Assembly (NCBI RefSeq): GCF_932274485.2
Contig: NC_065885.2
Span: 4,771,001-4,835,000, forward strand
Direction of reading: 5' to 3'
DNA: 64,000 nt
DNA from: Patella vulgata
Taxonomy: Eukaryota > Mollusca > Gastropoda > Patellidae
The position numbers and the translations under genes were made by a program. The notes beneath the pieces were generated by a model. That model searched no databases and had not been told where the DNA came from. It saw only the letters and a program-made list of their open reading frames with translations. Numbering within the stretch: the first letter of the stretch is position 1; each line of letters begins with the position of its first letter. Positions 19,579 to 29,532 of the stretch are shown here, one piece after another.

Positions 19579-21690
19579 ATGTATCGATTCCGATTATTCA
19601 TCTTTATTCTGTTGATAATTCAAGACAGTAATTTCTTGTTTCTTGTGATGGGACAGTCTCAAAATTTTGTTGTTTGTCAACCAGAATGCCGTCGCTTATC
19701 TCGGATACATGAAGGCGAGAACCTGCTGAAGTTTTGTAACGATTGCTGCACATATAATATCAGACCTTTAAACAGACTCCACGTCATCGATTTTTGTAAA
19801 ATAAATTCCGCCAGCTACTTTTTTTGGGATATGTCCGATGATTCGAACAGCTCCATTTATTCGTTTATGTCCGATGATTCAAATTTTAAAGTTAAACATA
19901 GACATAGATGTTTGACCTCGATTCCAGTAAATATTTGTAATTTTCCAGGAATACAGTATCTAGACCTTGGAAACAATACAATAACGCAAATACCAAAGTT
20001 GTCGTGCGTGAGAGAATTAGTGGTTTTTCTTTTAAGCATCAACCATATTCAAGTTTTAAAAGCTGGAATCTTTGATGGTTTGAACAAATTACGCGATATT
20101 GACTTATCCAGAAATAGAATTCATACAATACAGATGGGAGTCTTTCATAATGGATTAAAGAAAATAAAAAAAGTCTCCTTGCATCACAACAATTTGAGTG
20201 AGTTTGACCTAGTTTGGCCCCTGGGCATGACACATATTTTCTGTTTATTTGATGCAAGTTACAACAAAATTACAAACCTTACCAACAAATCTAACTTCAC
20301 AATGGATCCGAGCAAAAGGTATGGACCCGGTGTAATATATTTGCACAACAACAACCTGAGGATTTTGGACACACAAATGTTAGATGCAATAGGAAATCCC
20401 TTAAAATCATTGGTGGGCAATTTCTTGTATTGGGAAATTACCTGGAAAGGTAATCCATGGCATTGTGATTGCCGAATACATCTAGTAGCAGCTTTGCTTT
20501 CGGTTTCGGCTATAAGAACATGGATGGGTGCCCTTGATGGTGCATCTACTGATTTTAACTGCAACACTCCGCCCAATTTAAAGGGTCAGCCCGGTTTTCT
20601 ACATCAAAATTTATCTGATTTTGTGTGCAACATCACCGATTCCTGTCCTTCCGGATGTTTATGTCATGATCAACCAGAAGCTGATAGAATGGTCATTAAT
20701 TGTCAGAATGCTGGACTCACAGAAATGCCAAAACGTTTACCATTCCATGAGAATTTATTTCTGAACTTTCAGAACAATTCCATTGGCATTTTACCAGAAC
20801 TTCCTTATTTGGGCAGAATTGTTCACCTGGACATTTCAGATAACAATTTAACAAATATTTCATCAGCGTTTCTTGGTTCTGCTGATAAATTGAAGTATGT
20901 GAATCTTGCAAACAACAGGCTGAAATATCTTCCAAAAACTATTCAGAACTTACTATCAACAGAGATTGATCTTTCTAATAACATGTTAATTTCTTCTTGT
21001 GATAGTTTGTGGTTAAATGATTGGTTTGAATCAAAACCTAACATTAAAAACAGATGTAATATAACTTGTTCTACAGTTAATGGCGATCAGAGAATAACTA
21101 TTGATAATTTACAACCAGATGAATTTAACTGTCGAGTTCCTAACTCTTTAACTATAAGTATTGTGTTGGGTATATTTGGTTTTCTGGCCATTCTATTACT
21201 TATTGGCATTATTTACTTCCGGTTCGAAATAATGGCGTCATATCATATTTACATTTTACCCAAGATGAAACGGAAATGGACGCAGGAAATTCACGAGAAC
21301 GAGCCGAAACAACATGATATATTTGTTCTGGTAAATGATGAACATGCTCCAGGTAGATTGTGGGTTATACACAATCTTATTGGTATAATAGGGGAGGTAA
21401 CTGCCGATGCTAATATTACCAATATACATAACAGTCGTACCGTTCTGGCCGTTATTTCAAAATCCGTTTTAGTTGATCCGTTGAAAAGGTTTGAATTAAA
21501 TGAATCCTATTGTCATAAAATTAAACAAGGGAAATGTCAGTTAGTTCTGATTAAACGGGAGGAATTTAATCCAGAACTTGTTAACAACGGACATATTAAG
21601 GCTATGTTCCGTTTAAAACAGTTTATTAACGCTGATGATGTCGACCTTACTGAGAAAATATCCTTACAAATTGATAGGCTGCAGAATTAA
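19579..21690 (+). CDS. Toll-like receptor, copy 3, with TIR BB-loop deletion (703 aa)
   Basis: The order is the same as in copy 2: signal peptide (1-26), cysteine-rich segment, LRRs, LRRCT1 (NPWHCDCR at 292-299), LRRNT, LRRs, LRRCT2, membrane helix (about 527-547) and TIR domain. It differs in three ways. A 12-residue insertion (about 86-97) duplicates MSDDSN. In LRRCT2 the first cysteine of the CxC pair is Ser472, while a new Cys493 appears before ITC. In the TIR domain, NLI joins GIIGE directly, so the 16 residues present in copies 2 and 4 (PYFDRN...SFRD) are missing; they include the Arg-Asp of box 2. All changes keep the frame. The deletion should impair adaptor binding, so this copy could be a decoy, a modified receptor or an early pseudogene. 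Expression is not known. Confidence 0.88.
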   Translation: MYRFRLFIFILLIIQDSNFLFLVMGQSQNFVVCQPECRRLSRIHEGENLLKFCNDCCTYNIRPLNRLHVIDFCKINSASYFFWDMSDDSNSSIYSFMSDDSNFKVKHRHRCLTSIPVNICNFPGIQYLDLGNNTITQIPKLSCVRELVVFLLSINHIQVLKAGIFDGLNKLRDIDLSRNRIHTIQMGVFHNGLKKIKKVSLHHNNLSEFDLVWPLGMTHIFCLFDASYNKITNLTNKSNFTMDPSKRYGPGVIYLHNNNLRILDTQMLDAIGNPLKSLVGNFLYWEITWKGNPWHCDCRIHLVAALLSVSAIRTWMGALDGASTDFNCNTPPNLKGQPGFLHQNLSDFVCNITDSCPSGCLCHDQPEADRMVINCQNAGLTEMPKRLPFHENLFLNFQNNSIGILPELPYLGRIVHLDISDNNLTNISSAFLGSADKLKYVNLANNRLKYLPKTIQNLLSTEIDLSNNMLISSCDSLWLNDWFESKPNIKNRCNITCSTVNGDQRITIDNLQPDEFNCRVPNSLTISIVLGIFGFLAILLLIGIIYFRFEIMASYHIYILPKMKRKWTQEIHENEPKQHDIFVLVNDEHAPGRLWVIHNLIGIIGEVTADANITNIHNSRTVLAVISKSVLVDPLKRFELNESYCHKIKQGKCQLVLIKREEFNPELVNNGHIKAMFRLKQFINADDVDLTEKISLQIDRLQN

Positions 21691-22060
21691 CCCAAGATTA
21701 TTTCATATAGAGTCATGTTTTTATTTATTTTTAACTTCATGTTATTATATAGATTATATGCCTGAGACTGTAGTCTGCACTAACCCAGGATTATGTCATA
21801 TAATATCATGTTTGTTTCTTTAATTTTTAAATGCACCTTAGATAGATAAAAGATCACCTGAACATGGAACCATATTTTTTTTTTATTTTTAAATTCATCT
21901 TTTTGTTAGGTTGTAGGCTGCAGCACTACCCCAGAGTTATGTCACATAGAATCATGTTTTTATATTTAAATGCATCTTATACAGATTATATGCATGAGGC
22001 TGAGGTGACTTAATAATATCATTCTATGTGTCTGTGACTAGTCTCTGTCTACGGTTGTAT
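21667..22060 (+). repeat. ~95-bp tandem repeat at the 3' end of TLR copy 3
   Basis: Three to four units of the same array as behind copies 2 and 4, each with gtcatata(g/t)a(g/a)tcatg, a T-run and a(t/c)agattatatgc. From 22,060 to 22,255 only AT-rich unique sequence is seen. Confidence 0.75.
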
Positions 22061-22254
22061 GCCGTCTATGACTTTATTTTTGCAAAATTCAAGTATTTTT
22101 GATGTATATTTAGCCTGGTGTTCCAACGTGTGCCGTTGGCAAAAAAGGTTGAGAACCACTGGTCTATTAGGTCTATATCTTGAATACATTATTATCTAAA
22201 AATTAGTGGATTTATAGGCTTAAATAGTAAAGATCAAAATACAAAATAAATGGA

Positions 22255-23291
22255 TATAGTCTTTAGATTTCCCAAAGTGGTCAAGAGCCTTAACTCTGGC
22301 AGTAATTATGGAAAATGAATAGGATTATTTCTCTCATGACCTTAAACACTGTGAATAAATTTAAACTAAATCAGATATTAACTTTAGTCTCAAGCTTCTA
22401 CAAGATTTTTCAAAGAGGTCAAGGGCTAGAACTCCGACAGTATATATCGAAATCAGTTGGACACAGATCACTAAAGATTTCCCCATTGACTCCAATGTTA
22501 ATTCTCGTATCTTAGACCGGCTCTAACTTTTTCCCAAATTTTCGTTGGGTAGAACGCTTTCTACCACAGATGGAGCAACATGTGGCAACCACTTGCCCAA
22601 AAGCACGTATGAGGTTCTTCATGAAAAACTTGAGATACACAAGCTAGAAGTAGAGACAAGTAAACATGCAATTTCAGGCCCTACATTTCAACCTAACCAA
22701 CCTCTCAACTCTTGTATCCTTCCGCATCAAAATTAGGAATATTCACCAAAACCTGGCAGAAAATGTATTTTCAAACCCTTTTCCTCGATTCTACACCAAA
22801 AAGTCAACAAAAATCGCCATGTAAAAGGAAAAGGGAGAGGAAGACTAAAAATAGCTTTGGCCCTTGTTTCGTGGGTGACGGCGTAGGAATATTTGGTGAT
22901 CTGGGTGACGGCGTAGGAATATTTGGTGATCTGTGTCCAATTGAAAATCAATAGGATTCTTCGTCTCATGAACCTAAACAGTGCGTATAATAGGATATTA
23001 ACTTTAGCCTCTAGAGTGTTCACAAAATATTTCAAAGCGATCAAGGGCCATAAGTCTGGCAGTAATTTTGGGAAATCCTTGAAAACCAACAGGCTTCTGT
23101 GTCTCATGACCTAAAACACTGTATATAAATTTAAAGTCAATTGGATATTAACGTTAGCTTCCAGAGCGTCAACAAGATAGTTCAAAGAGATCAAGGGCCA
23201 TAACTATGGTAGTAACTATCGGAAATTGCTGAAAATCAACCGTCGGACGGGAGCGACAATATACGACCACATTTCAATGTGGGCGTATAAC
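22255..23291 (+). mobile_element. Second satellite element (T) with the same hairpin tail
   Basis: About three diverged units of ~155-165 bp contain ggtcaagggccataactctg, ctcatgacctaaaacactgt and attaactttagc(c/t)t. A unique 400-bp insert (22,445-22,860) and a duplicated 31-bp motif (22,871-22,932) interrupt them. The tail at 23,245-23,291 has gacgggagcgacaatatacg and a hairpin ending atgtgggcgtata, matching the tail of element S although the repeats differ. Small frames in the insert (22,545-22,954) were not recognised. Confidence 0.6.
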
Positions 23292-24300
23292 AAAACGATT
23301 GTTATTTTCAATAACATTTAATGAAAATATTTAATGAATTAAGTGAATAGAAGACATGTCTTAAAATGGCCGGCATTACCCCATTATACGCTATAGAAGA
23401 CATGGCTTAAAATGGCCTTTTAATCTTTTACAGCTGAATAAAAAAATATGCGTGAAATAAATGAATCCCGATCATCAAGTCGCATTATCCCATATTTTTT
23501 GGCGTTCGTCGGTCGTACTTTTTGGAGAATCAAATACACCGTTGCAAACTGTAGATTATTTACAGACAGAAAAGTGGGTGTGGAACCCCCCATGGGAGTC
23601 GGGGGATGCATCAAAATCAATAGTTGCTATCATTGGAGTAGAAGGAATAAGTATCCCAAGTTCTAAGATGATCGATTCCTAAACACAAATATTGTGCGTG
23701 GCTCTGCCCCTGGGGTTTATTCGATATAAGAGTAGGCCGTAGTGCCGCTGTCCGGGCAAAATTTCCCTCATAGCACACTGTATGGCGTATGCCCGTCTTC
23801 ATTAGCCCAGGTTAGGAGCAGAACAGTAGGACGTTAAACTCCATTTCATTTCATTTCATTTCCTGGGGTTTAAACATGGACCAATAGGTACAACCCTGTT
23901 ATTGAAATGATTTAACATGTCGAATTTCAATAAAATCTGTTTATACGAAACTAGCCTTTATCGCCTTCACAAGGTTTTCGGAAACGGGGGCATTGCTCTG
24001 GTACGAAAGGTTGCAGAATGTTTAATATTCGTGAAGTATGTCCTCTCATGTCCACGATGCTTCACACCAAACTTGAAACGAATACATCAAAAACTGTAGC
24101 AACTAGCCTATTGTTGACTGACGTACGTACGGACAGGGTGACGACATAATACGCACATACTGAAGTTTGGGTTTATAATATCAAGTACTGAATCATATAT
24201 ATTTGGTACCTAAATTTATAAATATGATAGAAAGGAAGAAGCTATATCATATTGATGTCTAGTTTTAGAGAAACGGAAGTAAACAATTAACCATGCATAT
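23292..24300 (+). repeat. Tandem repeats G/H with tail, upstream of TLR copy 4
   Basis: Positions 23,330-23,720 match 220-640, and 23,940-24,165 match 1,725-1,925 and the flank of copy 2. It contains the end of the 64-bp array, G units, an H unit and the tail acggacagggtgacgacata. The G units are interrupted by a SINE2 (separate entry). Confidence 0.8.
23720..23861 (+). mobile_element. SINE2 3' part with target duplication and empty site
   Basis: A 5'-truncated SINE2 (tcgatataagagtaggccgt to tttcatttcatttcatt) is flanked by CCTGGGGTTTA at 23,709-23,719 and 23,862-23,872. The paralogous site upstream of copy 1 (about 630-650) is uninterrupted, so the SINE landed after that duplication. Confidence 0.9.
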
Positions 24301-24529
24301 TATTAGAAACAGAATGCAAGTTTTTAATTGGTTGATGAGAATATGAGAAGATCCGGAATAACACCAACTACATCCTTAAAGTAAAACTGTCAGATGATAC
24401 AGTGGTGAAACGAGATGAACTAAAGACATATTATCAATCTATAGTCTTGTGACAATACGTAACATTTAAAACAGTTTTGTGAGAGGAAAATATTTAAATT
24501 TCAGATAACATTACAAGTTATAAAACAGG
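24301..24529 (+). promoter_or_regulatory. Conserved leader of TLR copy 4
   Basis: Runs from tattagaaacagaatgcaag through gtaaaactgtcagatgatac and aaacagttttgtgagagg to aaaacaggATG, as in the other copies, with aaatttcag 25 bases before the start codon. Regulatory function is inferred from conservation. Confidence 0.4.
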
Positions 24530-26656
24530 ATGTATCGATTCCACATATTCCTCTTTATTCTGTTGATAATTCAAGACAGTAATTTCTTGTTGTTTCTTGT
24601 GATGGGACAGTCTCAAGATTTTGTTGTTTGCCAACCAGAATGCCGTCCCCTGTCTCGGAGACATGAATCAGTGAACATTTGGAAGTTTTGTAACGATTGC
24701 TGCACGTATAATTTTCGTGCTTTAAACAGACTTTATGTCAAAGAAACTTGTGAAATAAATTCGACTAGCTACTTTTTTTCGAATGTGTCCCGGGATTCAA
24801 ACTTTAAAGTTACACATCGGCATGGCTGTTTGACCTCGATTCCAGGAAAAATTTGTAATTTTCCAAGAATACAATATCTAGATCTTGAAAACAATAAAAT
24901 AACGCAATTACCAAAGTTGTCTTGTTTGAGAGAATTGGTGATTTTAGATTTAAGAGACAACCAAATTCAGGTTTTAAAAGCCGGGATATTTGATGGCATG
25001 AACAAATTACGCACCATTTACTTGTTCAGAAATGAAATTCATACAATAGAGATGGGAGTCTTTCATAATGGATTAAAGAAAATAAATCAAGTCGGCTTGG
25101 ATCATAATAATTTGACAGAGGTTGACGTAGTTTGGGCCCTGGGCATGACACATATTTTCTGTTTATTTGATGCGAGTAACAACAAAATTACAAAACTTAC
25201 CAACAAATCTAACTTCACAATGGATCCGAGCAAAACGTATGGACCTGGTGTAATATATTTGAACGACAACAGCCTGAAAATTTTGGACACAAAAATGTTC
25301 GATGCCATAGGAAATCCCTTGACATCATTGCTGAGCACTTTGCTGTATTGGTATATTATCGTGGACCGTAATCCATGGCATTGTGATTGCCGAATACATC
25401 CAATAGCAGCTTTGGCTTCGAGTACGGCTATAAGAACATTGATGGGTGCCCTAAATGGTTCATCTACTGATTTTATCTGCAACACTCCGCCCAATTTAAA
25501 GGGTCAGCCCGGTATGATACATCGCAATTTATCTGATTTTGTGTGCAACATCACCGATTCCTGTCCTTCCGGATGTTTATGTCAGGATCAACCAGAAGCT
25601 GATAGAATGGTCATTAATTGTCAGAATGCTGGACTCGCAGAAATGCCGAAACGTTTACCATTCCATGAGAAATTATTTCTGAACTTTCAGAACAATTCCA
25701 TTGGCATCTTACCAGAACTTCCTTATATGAGCCGAATTGTTCATCTGGACATTTCAAATAACAATTTAACAAATATTTCATCAGAGTTTACCAGTTCTGC
25801 TGATAAATTGAAGTATTTGAATCTTGCCAACAACAGGCTGAAATATCTTCCAGAAACTATCCAGAAGTTACTATCAACAGAGATTGATCTTTCTAATAAC
25901 ATGTTAATTTGTTCTTGTGATAATTTGTGGTTAAATGGTTGGTTTGAATCAAAACCTAACATTAAAAACAGATCTAATATAACTTGTTCTACAGTTAATG
26001 GCGATGGGAGAATAACTATTGTTAATTCACAACTAGATGAATTTAACTGTCGAGTTTCTAACTCTGTAACTATAAGTATTGTGTTGGGTATATTTAGTTT
26101 TCTGTCCATTTTATTACTTATTGGCATTATTTACTTCCGGTTCGAGATAATGGCGTCATATCATATTTATATTTTACCCAAGATGAAACGGAAATGGACG
26201 CCGGAAGTTGGAGAAGATGAGCAGAACCAACATGATATATTTGTTCTGGTAAATGATGAACATGCTCCCGATAGATTGTGGGTTATAGCGAATCTTATTC
26301 CATATTTTGATCGAAATTTGATAAAATCTTACATTTCATTCCGTGATGGTATAATAGGGGAGGTAACTGCCGATGCTAATATTACCAATATACATAACAG
26401 TCGTACCGTTCTAGCCGTTATGTCAAAATCTCTTTTAGATGATCCTTTAAAAGGGTTTGAATTAAATGAATCCTATTGTCATAAAATTAAACAAGGGAAT
26501 GGTCAGTTAGTTCTGATTAAACGGGAGGAATTTAACCCAACACTTGTTAACAACGGACATATTCAGGCTATGTTCCGTTTAAAACAGTTTATTAACGCTG
26601 ATGATGTCGACCTTACTGAGAAAATCTCCTTGCAGATTGATAGGCTACAGAACTAA
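24530..26656 (+). CDS. Toll-like receptor, copy 4 (708 aa, intronless)
   Basis: Complete receptor frame. Signal peptide 1-27 (MYRFHIFLFILLIIQDSNFL start); cysteine-rich N-terminus with the copy-specific patch RRHESVNIWKFCNDCC; LRRs about 109-265; LRRCT1 281-339 (NPWHCDCR); LRRNT 345-364 (CPSGCLC); LRRs 381-452; LRRCT2 458-507 with all four cysteines; membrane helix about 514-536; TIR 567-704 with HDIFVLVNDEHAP and FRDGIIG intact. In its first 340 residues it is the most diverged of the three full copies, including the stretch before LRRCT1 (LLYWYIIVDR against YWKITWKG in copy 2). From residue 340 to the membrane segment it equals copy 2, at both protein and nearly DNA level. It is the last array member, followed by its own 3' repeat and then the LINE. 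Confidence 0.9.
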   Translation: MYRFHIFLFILLIIQDSNFLLFLVMGQSQDFVVCQPECRPLSRRHESVNIWKFCNDCCTYNFRALNRLYVKETCEINSTSYFFSNVSRDSNFKVTHRHGCLTSIPGKICNFPRIQYLDLENNKITQLPKLSCLRELVILDLRDNQIQVLKAGIFDGMNKLRTIYLFRNEIHTIEMGVFHNGLKKINQVGLDHNNLTEVDVVWALGMTHIFCLFDASNNKITKLTNKSNFTMDPSKTYGPGVIYLNDNSLKILDTKMFDAIGNPLTSLLSTLLYWYIIVDRNPWHCDCRIHPIAALASSTAIRTLMGALNGSSTDFICNTPPNLKGQPGMIHRNLSDFVCNITDSCPSGCLCQDQPEADRMVINCQNAGLAEMPKRLPFHEKLFLNFQNNSIGILPELPYMSRIVHLDISNNNLTNISSEFTSSADKLKYLNLANNRLKYLPETIQKLLSTEIDLSNNMLICSCDNLWLNGWFESKPNIKNRSNITCSTVNGDGRITIVNSQLDEFNCRVSNSVTISIVLGIFSFLSILLLIGIIYFRFEIMASYHIYILPKMKRKWTPEVGEDEQNQHDIFVLVNDEHAPDRLWVIANLIPYFDRNLIKSYISFRDGIIGEVTADANITNIHNSRTVLAVMSKSLLDDPLKGFELNESYCHKIKQGNGQLVLIKREEFNPTLVNNGHIQAMFRLKQFINADDVDLTEKISLQIDRLQN

Positions 26657-26930
26657 CCCAAGATAATGTCATATAGAATCATGTTTTTATTTATTTTTAA
26701 CTTCATGTTATTATATAGATTATATGCCTGAGACTGTAGTCTGCACTAACCCAGGATTATGTCATATAATATCATGTTTGTTTATTTAATTTTTAAATTC
26801 ACCACATTATACAAATTATATGCATGAGGCTTCGGACTGTAGGTTTTAGCACTAACCCACAGTTACGTCATATAAAATCATGTCGTTTTTTTATTTTTTA
26901 AATTCATCTTGTACAGATTATATGCATGAG
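26632..26930 (+). repeat. ~95-bp tandem repeat at the 3' end of TLR copy 4
   Basis: About three units, the first including the stop region (gcagattgataggctacaga), then units with cactaacccaggattatgtc and cactaacccacagttacgtc. Same array as behind copies 2 and 3. Confidence 0.75.
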
Positions 26931-27596
26931 GCTGGAGGTGACTTAATAATATCAAACGATCACCTGAACATAGAACATCTGTCACAGACACAGTCAATAA
27001 TAAATACAATACTTTTCTCTTAATTTTTACCAGGTACCAGGACAGTCAATATTATTACCTGTGCCAGGTGTTCAAGGGTTAATTGTATTATATCTTTAAT
27101 CATACTCAACTTAGGCTGTCTATAGTTGACTCCTCTTAAGAATAGACACTAAGCTCATTGACAGACATTTTCTGTCCTAAATCGACGACTTTAGTCGAAA
27201 ACACTAAGTATATTTCGAGAATTTCGGGAAATATATATTGAAAAGGTTTAATTAGTGTTTTTATGTATAACAGATATGAACCGGAGTAGGGCCGAATTCC
27301 GAAACAGTATGCTAATTGTTGGATATGGCGGCCATTTAATGCAGTGGTCTATTCTCGAAGTAAAAAGTACAAGGATCACTGTGTGTAGAATGATCTTTAA
27401 TAAATTGTAAAATACATAAAGTCAAACGTTTTAGTAAACTTACTATTATTACTGTTAGTTGAATGCTTATTTAATTGTTGTTTTTTGTTTATTTTCTTGT
27501 AAATGTACATTTATAATATCTTGTATACTCGTAATGACATCCATTAAACAGTATATACTTCGTATTATCATTGTAATTTTATCTATTAATTTCTTA
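26931..27596 (+). repeat. Conserved 3' flank of TLR copy 4
   Basis: Matches 17,156-17,790, including caggtaccaggacagtcaat, cggagtagggccgaattccg and cttgtatactcgtaatga. The match ends near 27,596, where LINE 3' sequence begins. It marks the right edge of the TLR array. Confidence 0.75.
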
Positions 27597-28005
27597 GGCT
27601 ATAACATTTTATTAAACATTTTTATTTATATAAACAATATTTATTCAGAAACTGAGGGGATTGGGAAACAGGCAAAGCCTATATAAACCCCTCTCTCGGT
27701 TACAAATAAATTACATAATATTACAATAGATTGAAAAACAAAGAAGAAGAAAAGAAAATTATATATATATATATACACATAACCCATAACAATGTTTACA
27801 TGTAAACATAAATTTGAAATAATTAAAATCCGCTATTTTTTTTTAAATTTAAATCTTTCGTTTTGTTTTCAATAAAATTATGCACCTGGTTAAATATTGA
27901 CACGTTTTCGTCGTATTTTAATTTTTCCGATCCACAGAGTAGCACTTTAATGTTTTTCCGTGTCGGGGGTAAAATGTCGATTGTTCTATTTCGAGCATCT
28001 GAATA

Positions 28006-29532
28006 CTATTCAAAAAAAGTAGGGGATATTTGATTTTGGGGGCATAATACTAAAATATGCAAATGACTACAAAAAATGTCACTATAGAACCTAACAGAAG
28101 AAACATTTCCAGTTACATGTGACGCCCAAACGCACCAATAGCTACCGCATGGAATGCAGGTGATGCTTGGGATCATCATGGGGGTCCAACCCAAGATTTG
28201 CACGACTCTGACTTTGAATGTTACAGTCATTGTGGCATTGAATTCCAGGGTGGAAACATCAGTTTAATTGTTTTAGTGACCAGAAAACAAATTTTGATAT
28301 GCGTCGGCTTACCGAAAATGAAAGGTTACGTGCCCTTGGCATGCTACAGATCGGCACAACACAGGCGGTTGTGGCGCGGACGATGAATGTTTCTCAGTCT
28401 GTCATAAGCAGGCTATGGTCCAGATACCGTGATACACAATCTGTACAGGACAGACCACGCTCAGGTCGACCAAGGGCGACAACTCAAGCCCAGGATCGAT
28501 TTATCCGTACCTTGGCCTTGAGAAATCGTGTCATCACAACAAATCAGATCAGCGCTCGTCTTCAAACAGACACTGGTGTGAGAGTGAGTGGCCAGACGAT
28601 TCGGAATCGACTGCATAGGGGTCACCTTCGCGCCCGACGTCCTCGCGTGATCCCTTGTTTGAGAGATCATCACATTCAGGCAAGACGTCGTTGGTGTAGG
28701 GATCGTCAACACTGGGATAATCGACGCTGGAGCAATGTGATGTTTTCAGATGAGTCAAGGTTCACTGTTGATTTTTTGGACAGACGTAGGAGGGTGTGGC
28801 GTCGTCGAAACGAGCGCTTCCAAGACGTTAACGTCATCAGACATGATCGATTTGGGGGTGGTTCTGTTATGGTGTGGGGAGGCATCACTGTTGCTGGAAG
28901 AACGGCTTTACATGTTGTTGCAGGGCGTGTTACAGGCCAGTACTACCGGGACAACATCTTGGCAGTCCATGTTGTGCCGTTCGCACGACGTCATGGCCGC
29001 CGTTTCATCTTCCAGGATGACAACGCAAGATGTCACAGGGGCAGGATCGTTACAGGTTACCTCCAACAACAGAACATCACCACATTACCTTGGCCAGCAC
29101 TGAGTCCCGACCTCTCCCCCATCGAGCATGTCTGGGACATGCTTGGACAGAGGTTACGTCAACGTCAACAACGTCCTGCCAATGTCCAAGAACTTGCTGC
29201 TGCGTTGCAACAGGAATGGGACAATCTGGACCAAAATGACCTTAGACGTCTCATTAGGAGTATGCCACGTCGGATCAATGCTTGTTTGGCAAACAGAGGA
29301 GGATTTACCCGTTACTGACTTGGTTGTGATGCTGTGGTAACTTTGCTGTTTGACCCCGGGTATCATTTTACCCTTATAATGGTCAGTCTGTGCCTTACTT
29401 AGTCTAACGATCATTTGGAATAAATCGATGAATGTGAACTTCATTTCATTTTGTCATTTGTTTCTTCGTCAGTTTCATTAGGTGACTTTAATAACACTTA
29501 AAAATCAAATATCCCCTACTTTTTTTGAATAG
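28006..29532 (+). mobile_element. Tc1-like transposon, full length (1,527 bp)
   Basis: TA target duplications lie at 28,004-28,005 and 29,533-29,534. The inverted ends are identical for about 32 bp (CTATTCAAAAAAAGTAGGGG). It encodes an open DD34E transposase. It sits in the LINE where codons for HYLL are interrupted. A second copy of the same length is at 55,439-56,965. Confidence 0.97.
28299..29318 (+). CDS. Tc1-like DD34E transposase (339 aa), intact
   Basis: Cut-and-paste transposase that binds the element ends and catalyses excision and integration at TA. The N-terminal part (residues 1-110) has two helix-turn-helix-type DNA-binding regions ([20 protein letters not shown] and [19 protein letters not shown]), joined by a GRPR-type AT-hook linker (RPRSGRPRA, 52-60). 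The catalytic domain has Asp151 (FSDESRF), Asp241 (FQDDNARCH) and Glu276 ([12 protein letters not shown]). Exactly 34 residues separate the last two, as in Tc1. A glycine-rich box [10 protein letters not shown] lies at 187-196. The frame is uninterrupted and of normal family length. The start MRRLTENERL fits family N-termini. Other overlapping frames are shadows of this one. Confidence 0.97.
   Translation: MRRLTENERLRALGMLQIGTTQAVVARTMNVSQSVISRLWSRYRDTQSVQDRPRSGRPRATTQAQDRFIRTLALRNRVITTNQISARLQTDTGVRVSGQTIRNRLHRGHLRARRPRVIPCLRDHHIQARRRWCRDRQHWDNRRWSNVMFSDESRFTVDFLDRRRRVWRRRNERFQDVNVIRHDRFGGGSVMVWGGITVAGRTALHVVAGRVTGQYYRDNILAVHVVPFARRHGRRFIFQDDNARCHRGRIVTGYLQQQNITTLPWPALSPDLSPIEHVWDMLGQRLRQRQQRPANVQELAAALQQEWDNLDQNDLRRLIRSMPRRINACLANRGGFTRY

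Noticed and set aside
22545-22954. Frames of 63-80 aa in the insert of satellite element T
   Set aside because: Short, overlapping, partly made of a 31-bp duplication, with no recognisable domain.
28461-29444. Antisense and shifted frames within the Tc1 transposase
   Set aside because: They overlap the intact DD34E frame and recur identically in the second copy. They are shadows.
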